Positions 8,851 through 16,215 of a stretch of 64,000 nt of DNA are shown in pieces (position 1 is the first letter of the stretch; each line of letters opens with the position of its first letter). The notes below the pieces were generated by a model that saw only the letters and a list, made by a program, of their open reading frames with translations, had not been told where the DNA came from and did not search any database. Source of the DNA: Sphingomonas sp. (GTDB lineage: Bacteria; Pseudomonadota; Alphaproteobacteria; Sphingomonadales; Sphingomonadaceae); NCBI GenBank assembly GCA_019635535.1, contig JAHBZH010000001.1:2260995-2324994 (forward strand), in the 5' to 3' direction. The translations under genes were made by a program, and so were the position numbers.

Positions 8851-8872
8851 CCCCTCCCGCTCGCGGGAGGGG
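8851..8872. repeat. CCCCTCCC/GGGAGGGG palindrome
   Basis: Two perfect 10-bp arms (CCCCTCCCGC and its complement) separated by 2 bp are followed by AGGGGTGGG. The element lies between two genes of the GTA operon. A sister copy with TT in the arm lies at 16152-16173, and degenerate copies are near 53190 and 22910. It looks like a dispersed REP-type hairpin and could attenuate transcription. Confidence 0.75.
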
Positions 8873-8889
8873 TCAGGGGTGGGCAGCCC

Positions 8890-9705
8890 TCAGCCGCCCG
8901 GATAGCGCGTCAGCAGGTCGATCCCCGGCAGGTGCGGCTCGCCGCGAAAGTTCGCCGCATTGCCGAACCGCCCGGCGCAGGTCGCCAGGCTCCGGTCGCA
9001 CCCTTCGGTAATCTCGACCAGGTCGCCGACCTCGGGCACGAAATGCGGCGGCTCCCGCAACGTCAGCAGCGTCCCCTCGCTCCGCAAGATCGCGCTCTCC
9101 AGCCCGCTGTTGCGCCCGCCGATCCAGCGCAGCCGGCCATAGCCATAGGCATTCCCCGCCGCCGCGCCCGTCACCTCGATCGCGTCCTCGTCCACTACCG
9201 CCGCGATCCGCGTCAGCCGCGTGCGCGGCGCCATGTCGATCCGGCAGCGCGCGTCGCCCAGCATCGCCCGGCATTCCGGCGAGGTCTGCTCGACCACCGG
9301 CCGGTCCAGCATTGCGGCCGGCCCCTTCAGCTCCGCCTCGAAGCTCTCGCCCTCGGTCGAAACCTCGCCCAGCACCCCGCGCGCGATCTCCAGCCGCTCC
9401 ACGCCCGGCGCCTCCCAGTCCGTCATGAAGACCGCCACCGCCGCCCCGTCCCAGCGCCCGGCGGCAAGATCGCCGGCCCGGATCGCGTCGCTGGTCAGCG
9501 CGCCCTTCACGTCCAGCGCGTCGGCCGCGAACCCGTCCGACAGCGTGATCGCCGACGGCAGCATCCCCGGCGCCGCGCGATAGACCAGCCCGTCAACCAC
9601 CAGATCGCGGTCGTGCGCCGTGAACCCGATCGCCACCCCGTCCCGTCGCTCGAGCCGCCAGCACAGGGCGAAGCTGATCAGGTCCCGCGCCAGAAAATCC
9701 GCCAT
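8890..9705 (-). CDS. DUF2163 baseplate hub protein (GTA gp13-like)
   Basis: The 271-residue protein has the DUF2163 layout: LCWRLERRDGVAIGFTAHDRDL near the N terminus, FEAELKGP in the middle, and the C-terminal cysteine-bearing segments SPECRAMLGDARCRID and GCDRSLATCAGRFGN. In Rhodobacter GTA the equivalent hub protein binds an iron-sulfur cluster through four cysteines, and four are present here. It follows the gp12-like gene after about 58 bp that hold a REP-like hairpin. ATG 9705 is preferred over GTG 9711; both share the GGTGGG ribosome site. Confidence 0.87.
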   Translation of the reverse strand: MADFLARDLISFALCWRLERRDGVAIGFTAHDRDLVVDGLVYRAAPGMLPSAITLSDGFAADALDVKGALTSDAIRAGDLAAGRWDGAAVAVFMTDWEAPGVERLEIARGVLGEVSTEGESFEAELKGPAAMLDRPVVEQTSPECRAMLGDARCRIDMAPRTRLTRIAAVVDEDAIEVTGAAAGNAYGYGRLRWIGGRNSGLESAILRSEGTLLTLREPPHFVPEVGDLVEITEGCDRSLATCAGRFGNAANFRGEPHLPGIDLLTRYPGG

Positions 9706-9722
9706 ATCCACCCACCATCGTC

Positions 9723-9742
9723 ATTCCCGCGCACGCGGGAAT
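9723..9742. repeat. ATTCCCGCG hairpin, REP-like
   Basis: A perfect 9-bp inverted repeat with a 2-bp loop lies in the short space between the gp12-like and gp13-like genes. The surrounding words (GTCATTCCCGCG, GGGAATCCAG) match a common dispersed intergenic repeat of proteobacteria. Confidence 0.7.
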
Positions 9743-9763
9743 CCAGCTCTCTTGAAAGAGCGA

Positions 9764-12037
9764 TCAGCTTTCCCGAATCTCGATCAACGGCACGGACGGA
9801 ATCTCTCCCGCCGCGAAGGTGGCGCGGCTCACGCTCAGGCGGTCCTCGGCGAAGCGTACCGGCACGTCGAAGCGGAAACCCGCCGTCACCGCCGCACCGT
9901 CGGCCGGCGGCTCGGCGAAGCTCACCACGCCTCCTTCGCCCAGCGCCCAGCCGCTCATCCGCTCCACACCGTCCACCGCGACCCGCACGCTTCCCGCCAC
10001 CGGCCGCGTGATCCGCCGCTCCTGCCCGCCATAATGCTTGATCAGCGCGAAGTCGGTCCGCGCTCCGTCGCCCGTCCCGATCGCTTGATCAGTGGCCTCA
10101 GCTTCGCCCGTCATCCCGTTGGAACTATTGTCGAAAGGATCTTCGAACCGAAAGCCCACAGCCGCCCCGCGCCGCGCCCGGAAGAAAGCGATCAGCGTGT
10201 GCAAATCGGCCTCGCCCCGCACGCCCGGCCCGGCATCGAAGCGCAGCCGCGCATCGGCCCATTCCGCGTTGCGCTGCTCCGCCCCGCTTGCCGTCGTCGC
10301 GATCGCGGTCGAGAAAGCCGGCTCCACGCTCGCCTCGCGCCCCAGGCTGATGGGAAAACGCACATCGTCGAAAGCGTCCACGTCCTTGTCTCCGATTTCA
10401 AACCAGGTGAACCCGTCGCGCAGCACCTGCGGCAGCGCCCAGAAGAACGTCTCCGCCGTCCCCCGCCGGCGCGCCGCTTCGGCCGCCGCTGCAATGGCGT
10501 GCCACTGGCCGCGATCCTCCGCGTTCAGCACGAAGCCGGCCAGATAATGCTGCTCGGCGACCGGATAGCCGAGCCGCGCTTCCATCTCGGCCACCGCCGG
10601 CCCCGTCGCGCCGGAGCGCCCGGCGGTGATCCAGTCATAATCCTCGAGCTGGAGCACATCGAAGGCCGGCGACGCCCAGCCAAGCGGCACATTCGCCCGC
10701 TTCACCTCTTCGCCCTCCAGCACGGTCGGCAGAAAGACGAGCAGCAATATCTCGGCATCCTCGTCCACTTCCCGCACCGCATCGCACAAGGCCGCGGTCG
10801 AGGCCGCCAGCACGGCCCCCGCCGCGTCCAGCGTAGCGATCTGCGCCGCATCGAGCGCCCCGCGCACGTCCGCGATCGCCACCGGATCGAACGCCGCCAC
10901 CGCCGCGTCGTCATAAAGGCAGATGCGCCCCTCACCCGTCACCCACCACCAGGGCTCGCCGACCTGGAACCGCACGCGCTGCCCTGCCGCCACGGCCAGC
11001 CCCGCAAAGGCCGTCGCCACGTCCCGCAACCACCCCATCGCCGCCTCATTGGCCGGCGACAGCAGGGCCGAGGGCGGCTCCCACCCGGTCAGCGCCGGGT
11101 TGCCCTCCCCGTCCCGCTGCTTCCACGCCTCCGGGCAATGCGCGTCGAGCAGTTCGTAGCTCAGCGACAGGATCGCCTCGAACCCCAGCGTCTTCGCCCG
11201 CGCCAGGAAATCCGCATGCCAGGCCGCGCAGGGCGCGTTCAGCGCGCCGGTCACCTTCAGGGCACCGTCGAGCCGGAAATAATGGCTCATGCCGACATAA
11301 TGATTGATGAGCCCGCGATAGCCGAGCCGCAGCACATTGTGCAGCATCCGCTCCGGCGTCAGGTGATAGAGATCGTCATAGCCCGTCGCGATCCGCAGCT
11401 CATGCTCCGGCACGATCGTGTCGCCGATCGCCAGCACCGATCCGGAGCCGTCGCAGGCGATGCCCTGCATCTCCGCCCAGCCCTCGGCCGGCGCCGGCAA
11501 CATCTCGTCGGTATCGGTGTAGCCGGGCGGCACCAGCGAGATGAACATCCGGTCCACATCGCCCGCCCACACCGGATCGTCCTTGTCCCACCCCCCGGCC
11601 AGCGCCGCGAAGTCGAGGCTCACCGCCGCATCCTCCGGCGATCCTTGCGCATAATTCCACAGCCGCACGAACCAGCTCCGCGCCGCCCCGCTCGCGTCCC
11701 GCCCCTCGATGGTCAAGGTCGGCCCGTGCACCGCATCCAGCGGCACCAGCCCGCCCGACCGCCAGCGAAAGGACAGCCGGCACCGCCTGAAGTCCCTGTC
11801 CGTCCGATATTTCAGCAGCGGATGATCCCACCGATCCTCCGCGTCCCAGATCAGCCCCGCCAGATCGTCCGCCTTGTAGAACACCGCCTCGATCCGAAGC
11901 GCGTTCGGCCCGGTCGTCACCGCGCTCGCCATCATCGGCCGCGGAAAATCGACGGTCCAGTAACGCGCGTCGAACCGTTTGACGGTCCCGAGCGCTTTCG
12001 CGCTGCCGGGCGGGGCGAGCCAATGTCCCACGCTCAA
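9764..12037 (-). CDS. GTA distal tail protein: glycosidase-like N-terminal region plus DUF2460
   Basis: This 757-residue protein is the longest in the cluster. Residues from about 545 to the end match DUF2460, the whole of Rhodobacter gp12, with RFPISLGREASVEPAFSTAI and the end GFRFDVPVRFAEDRLSV. The first 530 residues are extra. They contain aromatic and acidic patches such as FQVGEPWWWVTGEG, FDVLQLEDYDWIT and ETFFWALPQVLRDGFTWFE, like the strand ends of a TIM-barrel glycosidase. Sphingomonad relatives carry similar long forms, as I recall. The start is TTG, sharing bases with the tape-measure stop (TTGA). Confidence 0.83.
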   Translation of the reverse strand: MSVGHWLAPPGSAKALGTVKRFDARYWTVDFPRPMMASAVTTGPNALRIEAVFYKADDLAGLIWDAEDRWDHPLLKYRTDRDFRRCRLSFRWRSGGLVPLDAVHGPTLTIEGRDASGAARSWFVRLWNYAQGSPEDAAVSLDFAALAGGWDKDDPVWAGDVDRMFISLVPPGYTDTDEMLPAPAEGWAEMQGIACDGSGSVLAIGDTIVPEHELRIATGYDDLYHLTPERMLHNVLRLGYRGLINHYVGMSHYFRLDGALKVTGALNAPCAAWHADFLARAKTLGFEAILSLSYELLDAHCPEAWKQRDGEGNPALTGWEPPSALLSPANEAAMGWLRDVATAFAGLAVAAGQRVRFQVGEPWWWVTGEGRICLYDDAAVAAFDPVAIADVRGALDAAQIATLDAAGAVLAASTAALCDAVREVDEDAEILLLVFLPTVLEGEEVKRANVPLGWASPAFDVLQLEDYDWITAGRSGATGPAVAEMEARLGYPVAEQHYLAGFVLNAEDRGQWHAIAAAAEAARRRGTAETFFWALPQVLRDGFTWFEIGDKDVDAFDDVRFPISLGREASVEPAFSTAIATTASGAEQRNAEWADARLRFDAGPGVRGEADLHTLIAFFRARRGAAVGFRFEDPFDNSSNGMTGEAEATDQAIGTGDGARTDFALIKHYGGQERRITRPVAGSVRVAVDGVERMSGWALGEGGVVSFAEPPADGAAVTAGFRFDVPVRFAEDRLSVSRATFAAGEIPSVPLIEIRES

Positions 12038-12600
12038 TCCTCCACCCGCATCAGCGCCGCCCTGACGGCCCGCGCCACCTGCCGGCTCGACGCCTTGAGC
12101 GCTCCCGCCGGCTCGCCCGCCGGCGCGTTGATGCTGATGCTCACCCGCACCTCGCGCGCCCCTTGGGTTCCCATCGCCTCCACCCGCCCGCTCGCGGTCG
12201 GCACGAACAGCTCCGGCCCGCGCTCGCCGACCAGATAGGGCCGCCCCGGCGCCACCGGCCCGCCGGCCGCGCGCCCCGGCAGCCCGCCGATCGCGCCGAG
12301 CAGCGCCCCGATCGTTCCGCCCAACCCCCTGCCGCCGCCCAGCAAGGCGCCGAGCCCGGTGCGGATCGAGGCGGTGGCGATCTCCGCCATCGCCGACAGC
12401 GCCACCCGCTTCAGATCCTCGAAACCCAGCCGCCCGGTCCGGAGCGCCCGCGCCAGCGCCGTCTCCAGCGCCCGCCCGGCCCGCTCCGCGCCGCCGGCCA
12501 GCGGCCCGTCCAGCTCGGCCTTCATCGCCGCCACGTCGCGCGCGAAGGCGGCGGTGTCGGCCCGCACGCCGATCACCAGCCGCTCGATTTCCTCATCCAT
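12034..12600 (-). CDS. Short tail tape-measure protein (GTA gp11-like)
   Basis: The 188-residue protein has a helical N terminus (ERLVIGVRADTAAFARDVAAM) and a glycine-rich hydrophobic centre (LGALLGGGRGLGGTIGALLGAI). It ends with the common tape-measure motif GGPVAPGRPYLVGERGPELFVP. The small size fits the short tail of GTAs (RcGTA gp11 is also about 200 residues). It overlaps the preceding chaperone gene by 8 bp and the gp12-like gene by 4 bp, so it is tightly coupled. Confidence 0.87.
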   Translation of the reverse strand: MDEEIERLVIGVRADTAAFARDVAAMKAELDGPLAGGAERAGRALETALARALRTGRLGFEDLKRVALSAMAEIATASIRTGLGALLGGGRGLGGTIGALLGAIGGLPGRAAGGPVAPGRPYLVGERGPELFVPTASGRVEAMGTQGAREVRVSISINAPAGEPAGALKASSRQVARAVRAALMRVED

Positions 12601-12781
12601 CGGGAAACATCTCCATCAGCTGCGCCAGGTCGCCTTGCGTCGCGCAAGGCTCCTCGCCGCCTGTCATCGCATTCAGCACCGCCGTCAGCTCCGCCGGCGT
12701 CGCCGCCCAGAACTCGTCCGGCCGCCAGCCCAGCAAGACGCCGGCCAGGCCCGCCAGCCGCGCCGCGCTTTCGCTAAACAC
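12593..12781 (-). CDS. GTA tail assembly chaperone, small (gp10.1-type, DUF2376)
   Basis: The 62-residue protein from GTG 12781 reads LLGWRPDEFWAATPAELTAVL, the hallmark of the rcc01693/phage tail assembly chaperone family. It overlaps genes on both sides by 8 bp. It is expected to bind the tape measure during tail assembly together with the gene before it. The length is normal for the family. Confidence 0.85.
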   Translation of the reverse strand: MFSESAARLAGLAGVLLGWRPDEFWAATPAELTAVLNAMTGGEEPCATQGDLAQLMEMFPDG

Positions 12782-13091
12782 GCCCTTGCAATATCTGCGT
12801 CAGCAGCGCCTTCAGCACCGGCGTCGCCCGGACGAGCCCGCCCTCCGCCACCGCCACGCCGATCGCCTCGCGCGTGCAGCTTTCCGGCCGCTCGTGGACG
12901 CAATGCCAGAACAGGCCCGCCATCTCGGCCAGGGTCAGCCGCCCCTCCGCCGCCCGCTCGACGAGCGCGAAAAGCGGCCCCAATTCTTCCTCCGCCGCGA
13001 CCAAGGCGGAAAAGCTGGGCCGCAGCACCAGAACCGTGCCGCTCACCAGCATCGCCACCTCGCCCCGCGCCGGATTGGCCGGCCGGCTCAT
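12774..13091 (-). CDS. GTA family protein, tail tube chaperone (gp10-like)
   Basis: The 105-residue product carries NPARGEVAMLVSG and LRPSFSALVAAEEELGPLFALVERAA, which match the gene transfer agent family protein next to the major tail gene. ATG 13091 overlaps the major tail protein stop as ATGA, which fixes the start. Paired with the gene after it, this resembles the two-part tail chaperone of siphophages. Confidence 0.85.
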   Translation of the reverse strand: MSRPANPARGEVAMLVSGTVLVLRPSFSALVAAEEELGPLFALVERAAEGRLTLAEMAGLFWHCVHERPESCTREAIGVAVAEGGLVRATPVLKALLTQILQGRV

Positions 13092-13495
13092 ATCGCCGCC
13101 ACGGTGCCGGAGCTTTCCAGCGCCAGCGCATAGGTCCGCTCGCCATTGTGATCGCCGGCATAATCGAGCCGCGTCACCAGGAAGCGCCCGCGCATCCGCT
13201 CGCCGCTTTCGAAGCTCAGCTCGTACTCGTCGAGCGCCCCCGCGAGCGCATTGGTCCTGAGCCGCGTCTCCGCCGCCGAGCCGGTGAAGATCCCGCTCGC
13301 CGCCACGGAAACGGAGCGAATGCCCGCCCCGGACAGCAGCTCGCGCCAACCGCCGGAATCCTTGGACGTCACGTTCACCGCCTCGCCGTTCACCGACATC
13401 TGCGTGGTCCGCATCCCGGCCACCGTCGCATAGGCGGGCGGGTCTTCCCCGCCACTGATCTTGAGCAAGAATGCACTTCCTTTTTCGGCGCCCAT
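13088..13495 (-). CDS. Major tail tube protein, TP901-1 family (GTA gp9-like)
   Basis: The 135-residue protein has the sequence layout of TP901-1 major tail proteins. It begins GSAFLLKISGG, has the insertion-loop-type segment TTQMSVNGEAVNVTSKDSGGWRELL, and ends DYAGDHNGERTYALALESSG. It would stack as hexamers into the tail tube. The start has AAAGGAG in place. Its upstream neighbour on the plus strand begins about 47 bp away and is divergent, so a promoter for the tail half of the cluster may lie here. Confidence 0.87.
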   Translation of the reverse strand: MGAEKGSAFLLKISGGEDPPAYATVAGMRTTQMSVNGEAVNVTSKDSGGWRELLSGAGIRSVSVAASGIFTGSAAETRLRTNALAGALDEYELSFESGERMRGRFLVTRLDYAGDHNGERTYALALESSGTVAAI

Positions 13496-13542
13496 GGCGC
13501 AATCTCCTTTCCGTCAAGCAAATGAAAAATTTGGGGGTTCGG

Positions 13543-13929
13543 ATGCTTTCAATTCTGCTTGCGCTCGCCGCGATGGGGCAGACCGAGGCGATCAACACCG
13601 CCCGTCAGGGCTATTCGAGTTGCCTGCGCCAATATTTGAACGAGAGCATGGAGCAGAACGTGGCTCCCGATGCTTTCGAGCGGGGCATTGGCGCCCAGTG
13701 CACCAGTCAGGCCACCTCCTTCCGCGAGGCGTTGATCCAGCGCGATGTCCGCGCCGGCGGCGGTCGTGCGCGCGCCGAAGAGGATGCGCGGATCACGATG
13801 GAAGACCTGCGCGCCAATTTCATCGAGATGTATCGCGACGAAATGGGCGCCGCGGCCCCGCAGGCCCAGGCGTCGAGCGAGCCGCAAACCGAAGAACCTC
13901 AGGCCGACGCGCCCGAAACGCCGCAATAG
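13543..13929 (+). CDS. Small exported protein inserted in the GTA cluster on the opposite strand
   Basis: From ATG 13543 this encodes 128 residues: a signal peptide (MLSILLALAAMGQTEA), then a helical domain with two cysteines (SSCLRQYL, GAQCTSQATSF), and a Pro/Gln/Glu-rich tail. I recall similar unnamed periplasmic proteins in sphingomonads, but no function. GGGGG sits 5 bp before this start; ATG 13522 in the same frame would add a basic segment and is the alternative. It is convergent with the tail terminator gene and divergent from the major tail gene. Confidence 0.7.
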   Translation: MLSILLALAAMGQTEAINTARQGYSSCLRQYLNESMEQNVAPDAFERGIGAQCTSQATSFREALIQRDVRAGGGRARAEEDARITMEDLRANFIEMYRDEMGAAAPQAQASSEPQTEEPQADAPETPQ

Positions 13930-13938
13930 CTCCACCGG

Positions 13939-14328
13939 TCAGCCCTCGATCGCCAGCATGCGGGCGCGATAGTCGATCGTGCCGATCCAGCCGTCGCGCC
14001 CGTCCGGAACGATCCGCATGCGCAGGAAGGCCAGGCTGACGATCCGCCAGCCACCCGTCGCCATGTCCGGTCCGGCCATTGCCGCCTCGGCCGCCGCGAT
14101 CAGCCGCCGCAACCGCTCAGGCCGTTCGCCCTTGTCGCGGATCGCGATGGCGAGCCGGACCTCGCGTCCCGCGCCGGTCTTGTGGCTCCAGTCCGCTTCC
14201 GCGCCGGCGTCCACCGTCGCATAGGGGTGCGCCGCCTGCCACGGCCGGGCGTCGAAGATTCCGCTGAGCCCGGCGATCCCGGCCAGTTTCGCCGTCGCCG
14301 CCTTGGCCAGCGCCTCACCCGCGCTCAT
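13939..14328 (-). CDS. DUF3168 tail terminator (GTA gp8-like)
   Basis: The 129-residue protein shows the DUF3168 pattern: AHPYATVDAGAEADWSHKTGAGREVRLAIAIRDKGERPERLRRLIAAAEAAM in parts, with the strand-rich end GTIDYRARMLA. Tail terminators cap the tube and bind the connector. It overlaps the preceding 71-codon gene as ATGA. Its stop is 9 bp from the stop of the plus-strand exported-protein gene, so the two are convergent. Confidence 0.87.
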   Translation of the reverse strand: MSAGEALAKAATAKLAGIAGLSGIFDARPWQAAHPYATVDAGAEADWSHKTGAGREVRLAIAIRDKGERPERLRRLIAAAEAAMAGPDMATGGWRIVSLAFLRMRIVPDGRDGWIGTIDYRARMLAIEG

Positions 14329-14540
14329 CGCAATGCTCCCATCGTCAGCCAGCGCAGGGCCGGATCGAGCGCGAAGCGCCGGGCGAGCCCGCGCCCGGCA
14401 ATCCGCACGCCGTCCGGCCCGGCCTCGGTCTGGACGCCCGGCGACGCCTGCGCGGCCAGCCGCGCCGCGATCTTACGCGTGCGTTCGTCGGCTTTCTCGC
14501 GCGCGCGCCTGTCGGCATGCGCGCTCAGTTTCTCGAACAT
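14325..14540 (-). CDS. Small GTA connector-region protein (gp7 position)
   Basis: The 71-residue basic protein has a helical first half rich in Arg/Ala/Glu and ends GRGLARRFALDPALRWLTMGA. It lies between the DUF3168 gene (ATGA overlap) and the head-tail connector gene (6-bp gap), where RcGTA has its stopper gene. I recognise it only by position and by similar small proteins in sphingomonad clusters. It is shorter than the RcGTA stopper. Confidence 0.7.
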   Translation of the reverse strand: MFEKLSAHADRRAREKADERTRKIAARLAAQASPGVQTEAGPDGVRIAGRGLARRFALDPALRWLTMGALR

Positions 14541-14546
14541 CCTTGC

Positions 14547-15086
14547 TTATCCCATTCTCAGCCGGCGCCAGGGCCGCCACAGGGCCGTGACCGATGCCGG
14601 CGGCGGCAGGGCGCCCGGCCCGTTCGCCTCGCGATGCGCGTGGAGATGCGCCGCCAGCCGCACGATCCCCTGACGGATCGCCTCCGGCAGGTCGGCAGCG
14701 TCTTCCGCCAGCCCGGCGCGGTAACCGACGCGCACCCGCCCGGCCGCGATCGGCCCGGTCAGCCGCACCCAGCCTTCGCCCGCCGCGTCGATGTCGATCG
14801 CATAGGCATCGGTCGGCAGCGGTTCGGCCGTGCCGTCCGCCGCGACCGTCTCGATCGCCCGCACCGGCGCCGACGCCAGCCGCGTCCAGCCGCGCGGGGC
14901 CGGGATCGTCTCCTCGACGGTGCGGGCGACGAGCAACCGCCCGAGAAACGCCTCGCAGACCGCCGCCGCACCGCGGATCAGCCCCGCCAGGATCGCGTCC
15001 TCGGCGCTGCCCTCGATCCGCAGCCAGGCTCTGAGCTCGCCGATCGGCACGGGGATCGGCCCCGCCTCGGTCGCCGGCAGGGTCAT
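14547..15086 (-). CDS. Head-tail connector protein (GTA gp6-like)
   Basis: The 179-residue protein matches the phage gp6-like connector family: IGELRAWLRIEGSAEDAILAGLIRGAAAVCEAFLGRLL at its helical N terminus, then beta strands and the C-terminal helix LPEAIRQGIVRLAAHLHAHRE. It would sit under the portal. ATG 15086 shares a base with the stop of the adaptor gene (TGATG), so translation is coupled. It is intact even though its portal partner is lost. Confidence 0.85.
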   Translation of the reverse strand: MTLPATEAGPIPVPIGELRAWLRIEGSAEDAILAGLIRGAAAVCEAFLGRLLVARTVEETIPAPRGWTRLASAPVRAIETVAADGTAEPLPTDAYAIDIDAAGEGWVRLTGPIAAGRVRVGYRAGLAEDAADLPEAIRQGIVRLAAHLHAHREANGPGALPPPASVTALWRPWRRLRMG

Positions 15087-15364
15087 CACCTCTCCTCCAC
15101 GCGCAGCGTGATCGATCGCTCGTCCACGCTGCCGTCGGACATCGTCACCCGGTTGGCGACACTGTAGACGCGCCCCGCCAGCCCGCCCGCGATGCGCGCG
15201 GCGCTGCGATTGAGGTCGAAGCTCGCCGCCTCCACCACGATGCCGCCGGCTTCGTCCGGCGTCGCCGACCATATGCTTTCGGCGATCGCCTGCCCGTCCA
15301 TGTAGCCGCCCCAGTCGATCGCATAATCGACCCGCGATTGCGGGTCCTTCAGATAGAAGCCCAT
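15086..15364 (-). CDS. Phage fibre-tail adaptor-type protein
   Basis: The 92-residue protein begins with KDPQSRVDYAIDWGGYMDG and ends in DERSITLRVEE, the pattern of small immunoglobulin-like phage fibre-tail adaptor proteins. AAGGAG precedes the ATG. It is coupled to the connector gene by a one-base overlap. It probably forms part of the neck or head decoration of the particle, by analogy only. Confidence 0.75.
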   Translation of the reverse strand: MGFYLKDPQSRVDYAIDWGGYMDGQAIAESIWSATPDEAGGIVVEAASFDLNRSAARIAGGLAGRVYSVANRVTMSDGSVDERSITLRVEER

Positions 15365-15380
15365 TGCCCCGCTCCTTCAT

Positions 15381-15530
15381 TCATGGCCGCGTCGCCCGCG
15401 CGTCGCGCGGATCCGCCGCGATCCGGTTCGTCTCGGATGTCCCGGCCGGCCTGGGGCCGGTCTGCTCGCTCGCCAGCACGCGCCGTCCCGCCGCGCCGAT
15501 CGCGCGCGCCGCGATGGCCGCGCCCAGCAT
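15381..15530 (-). CDS. Small hypothetical protein in the GTA remnant region
   Basis: A 49-codon frame starts at ATG 15530, sharing one base with the stop of the fibre-like fragment (TGATG), and ends 16 bp before the adaptor gene. The product has a short hydrophobic start (MLGAAIAARAIGAAGRRVL) and then a basic, polar remainder. I do not recognise it. The coupling arrangement is the only support that it is translated. Confidence 0.45.
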   Translation of the reverse strand: MLGAAIAARAIGAAGRRVLASEQTGPRPAGTSETNRIAADPRDARATRP

Positions 15531-16146
15531 CACGAAACCCCCGCGCCGGAGACGATCGCCTCGGTCGTGCCGTTGAACCAGATCGTCGCGAAGCCGCGTG
15601 CCGCCAGCGTTCGGTTGCCGGTCGTGCCGGTTCCGGCGAGCCGCAGCGTGAGGCCGCTGCCCTGCGTGATCGTGATCGCCGATCCGCTGTCGTTGTAGAT
15701 CGAATAGGTGCTGCCCGCCGCCGCGCCGGTGTTGAGCGTGACGCCGCTGCTGGCCGCATGGCATTTGCCCCGCTCGATCCCGCCCGTCACGCGCGGAATG
15801 TCGCGATAGCCCAGTTCGAGACTGCCTTCGGCGAGCACGATACCGGCGAAAGTCGCCTGTGTCGCCGTGAACTGGAACAGCCAGCCGTCATCAGTGGCAT
15901 TGACCGCGCCAAAATTGTTCGACTGTCCGACGATTGTGAGCATGTTGTTGTTGGAGCCGTCCCGCACGTTGATCTGGCCCTGCGAGGAGCCGCGCAGCAC
16001 GATCTTCTGGTTCTGCGCTCGATCAACGGTAATCGCGCCGCTGAACGTACGCCCCGCGCGAGGCTCCGCGCGAACGCCCCGGCTCGCACCACGTCCCCGC
16101 CCCGGTCCGGATGTCCGAACACGGCCGCATAACCGGCGAACCGCAT
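15530..16146 (-). pseudogene. Prohead protease 5' fragment joined to a fibre-like 3' fragment
   Basis: From ATG 16146 the frame reads MRFAGYAAVFGHPDRGGDV and VRAGAFARSLARG, the N terminus of an HK97-type prohead protease. At about 16055 the homology stops. The other frame takes over there (TFSGAITVDRAQNQKIVLRG onward), giving about 170 residues of repetitive phage structural protein ending FATIWFNGTTEAIVSGAGVS at 15530. The protease frame itself continues as nonsense to a stop at 15787. The protease body and its catalytic residues, the major capsid gene and the start of the fibre gene are therefore missing. This reads as one deletion with an out-of-frame join. Confidence 0.75.
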
Positions 16147-16151
16147 CACCT

Positions 16152-16173
16152 CCCCTCCCTTTCAAGGGAGGGG
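16152..16173. repeat. CCCCTCCC/GGGAGGGG palindrome, second copy
   Basis: Arms CCCCTCCCTT and AAGGGAGGGG are separated by 2 bp and followed by AGGGGTGGG, the same element as at 8851-8872. It sits just upstream of the protease remnant, next to the deletion-scarred region. That leaves open whether repeats of this family took part in the rearrangement. Confidence 0.75.
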
Positions 16174-16215
16174 ATCGAGGGGTGGGTGGCGAGCGCAGCG
16201 AGCCCTCGGCCTCGC

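Noticed and set aside
9620-12238. Long plus-strand frame across the distal tail gene
   Set aside because: Arg/His/Pro-rich shadow of the GTA gp12-like gene; no recognisable domain and the real gene has clear DUF2460 features.
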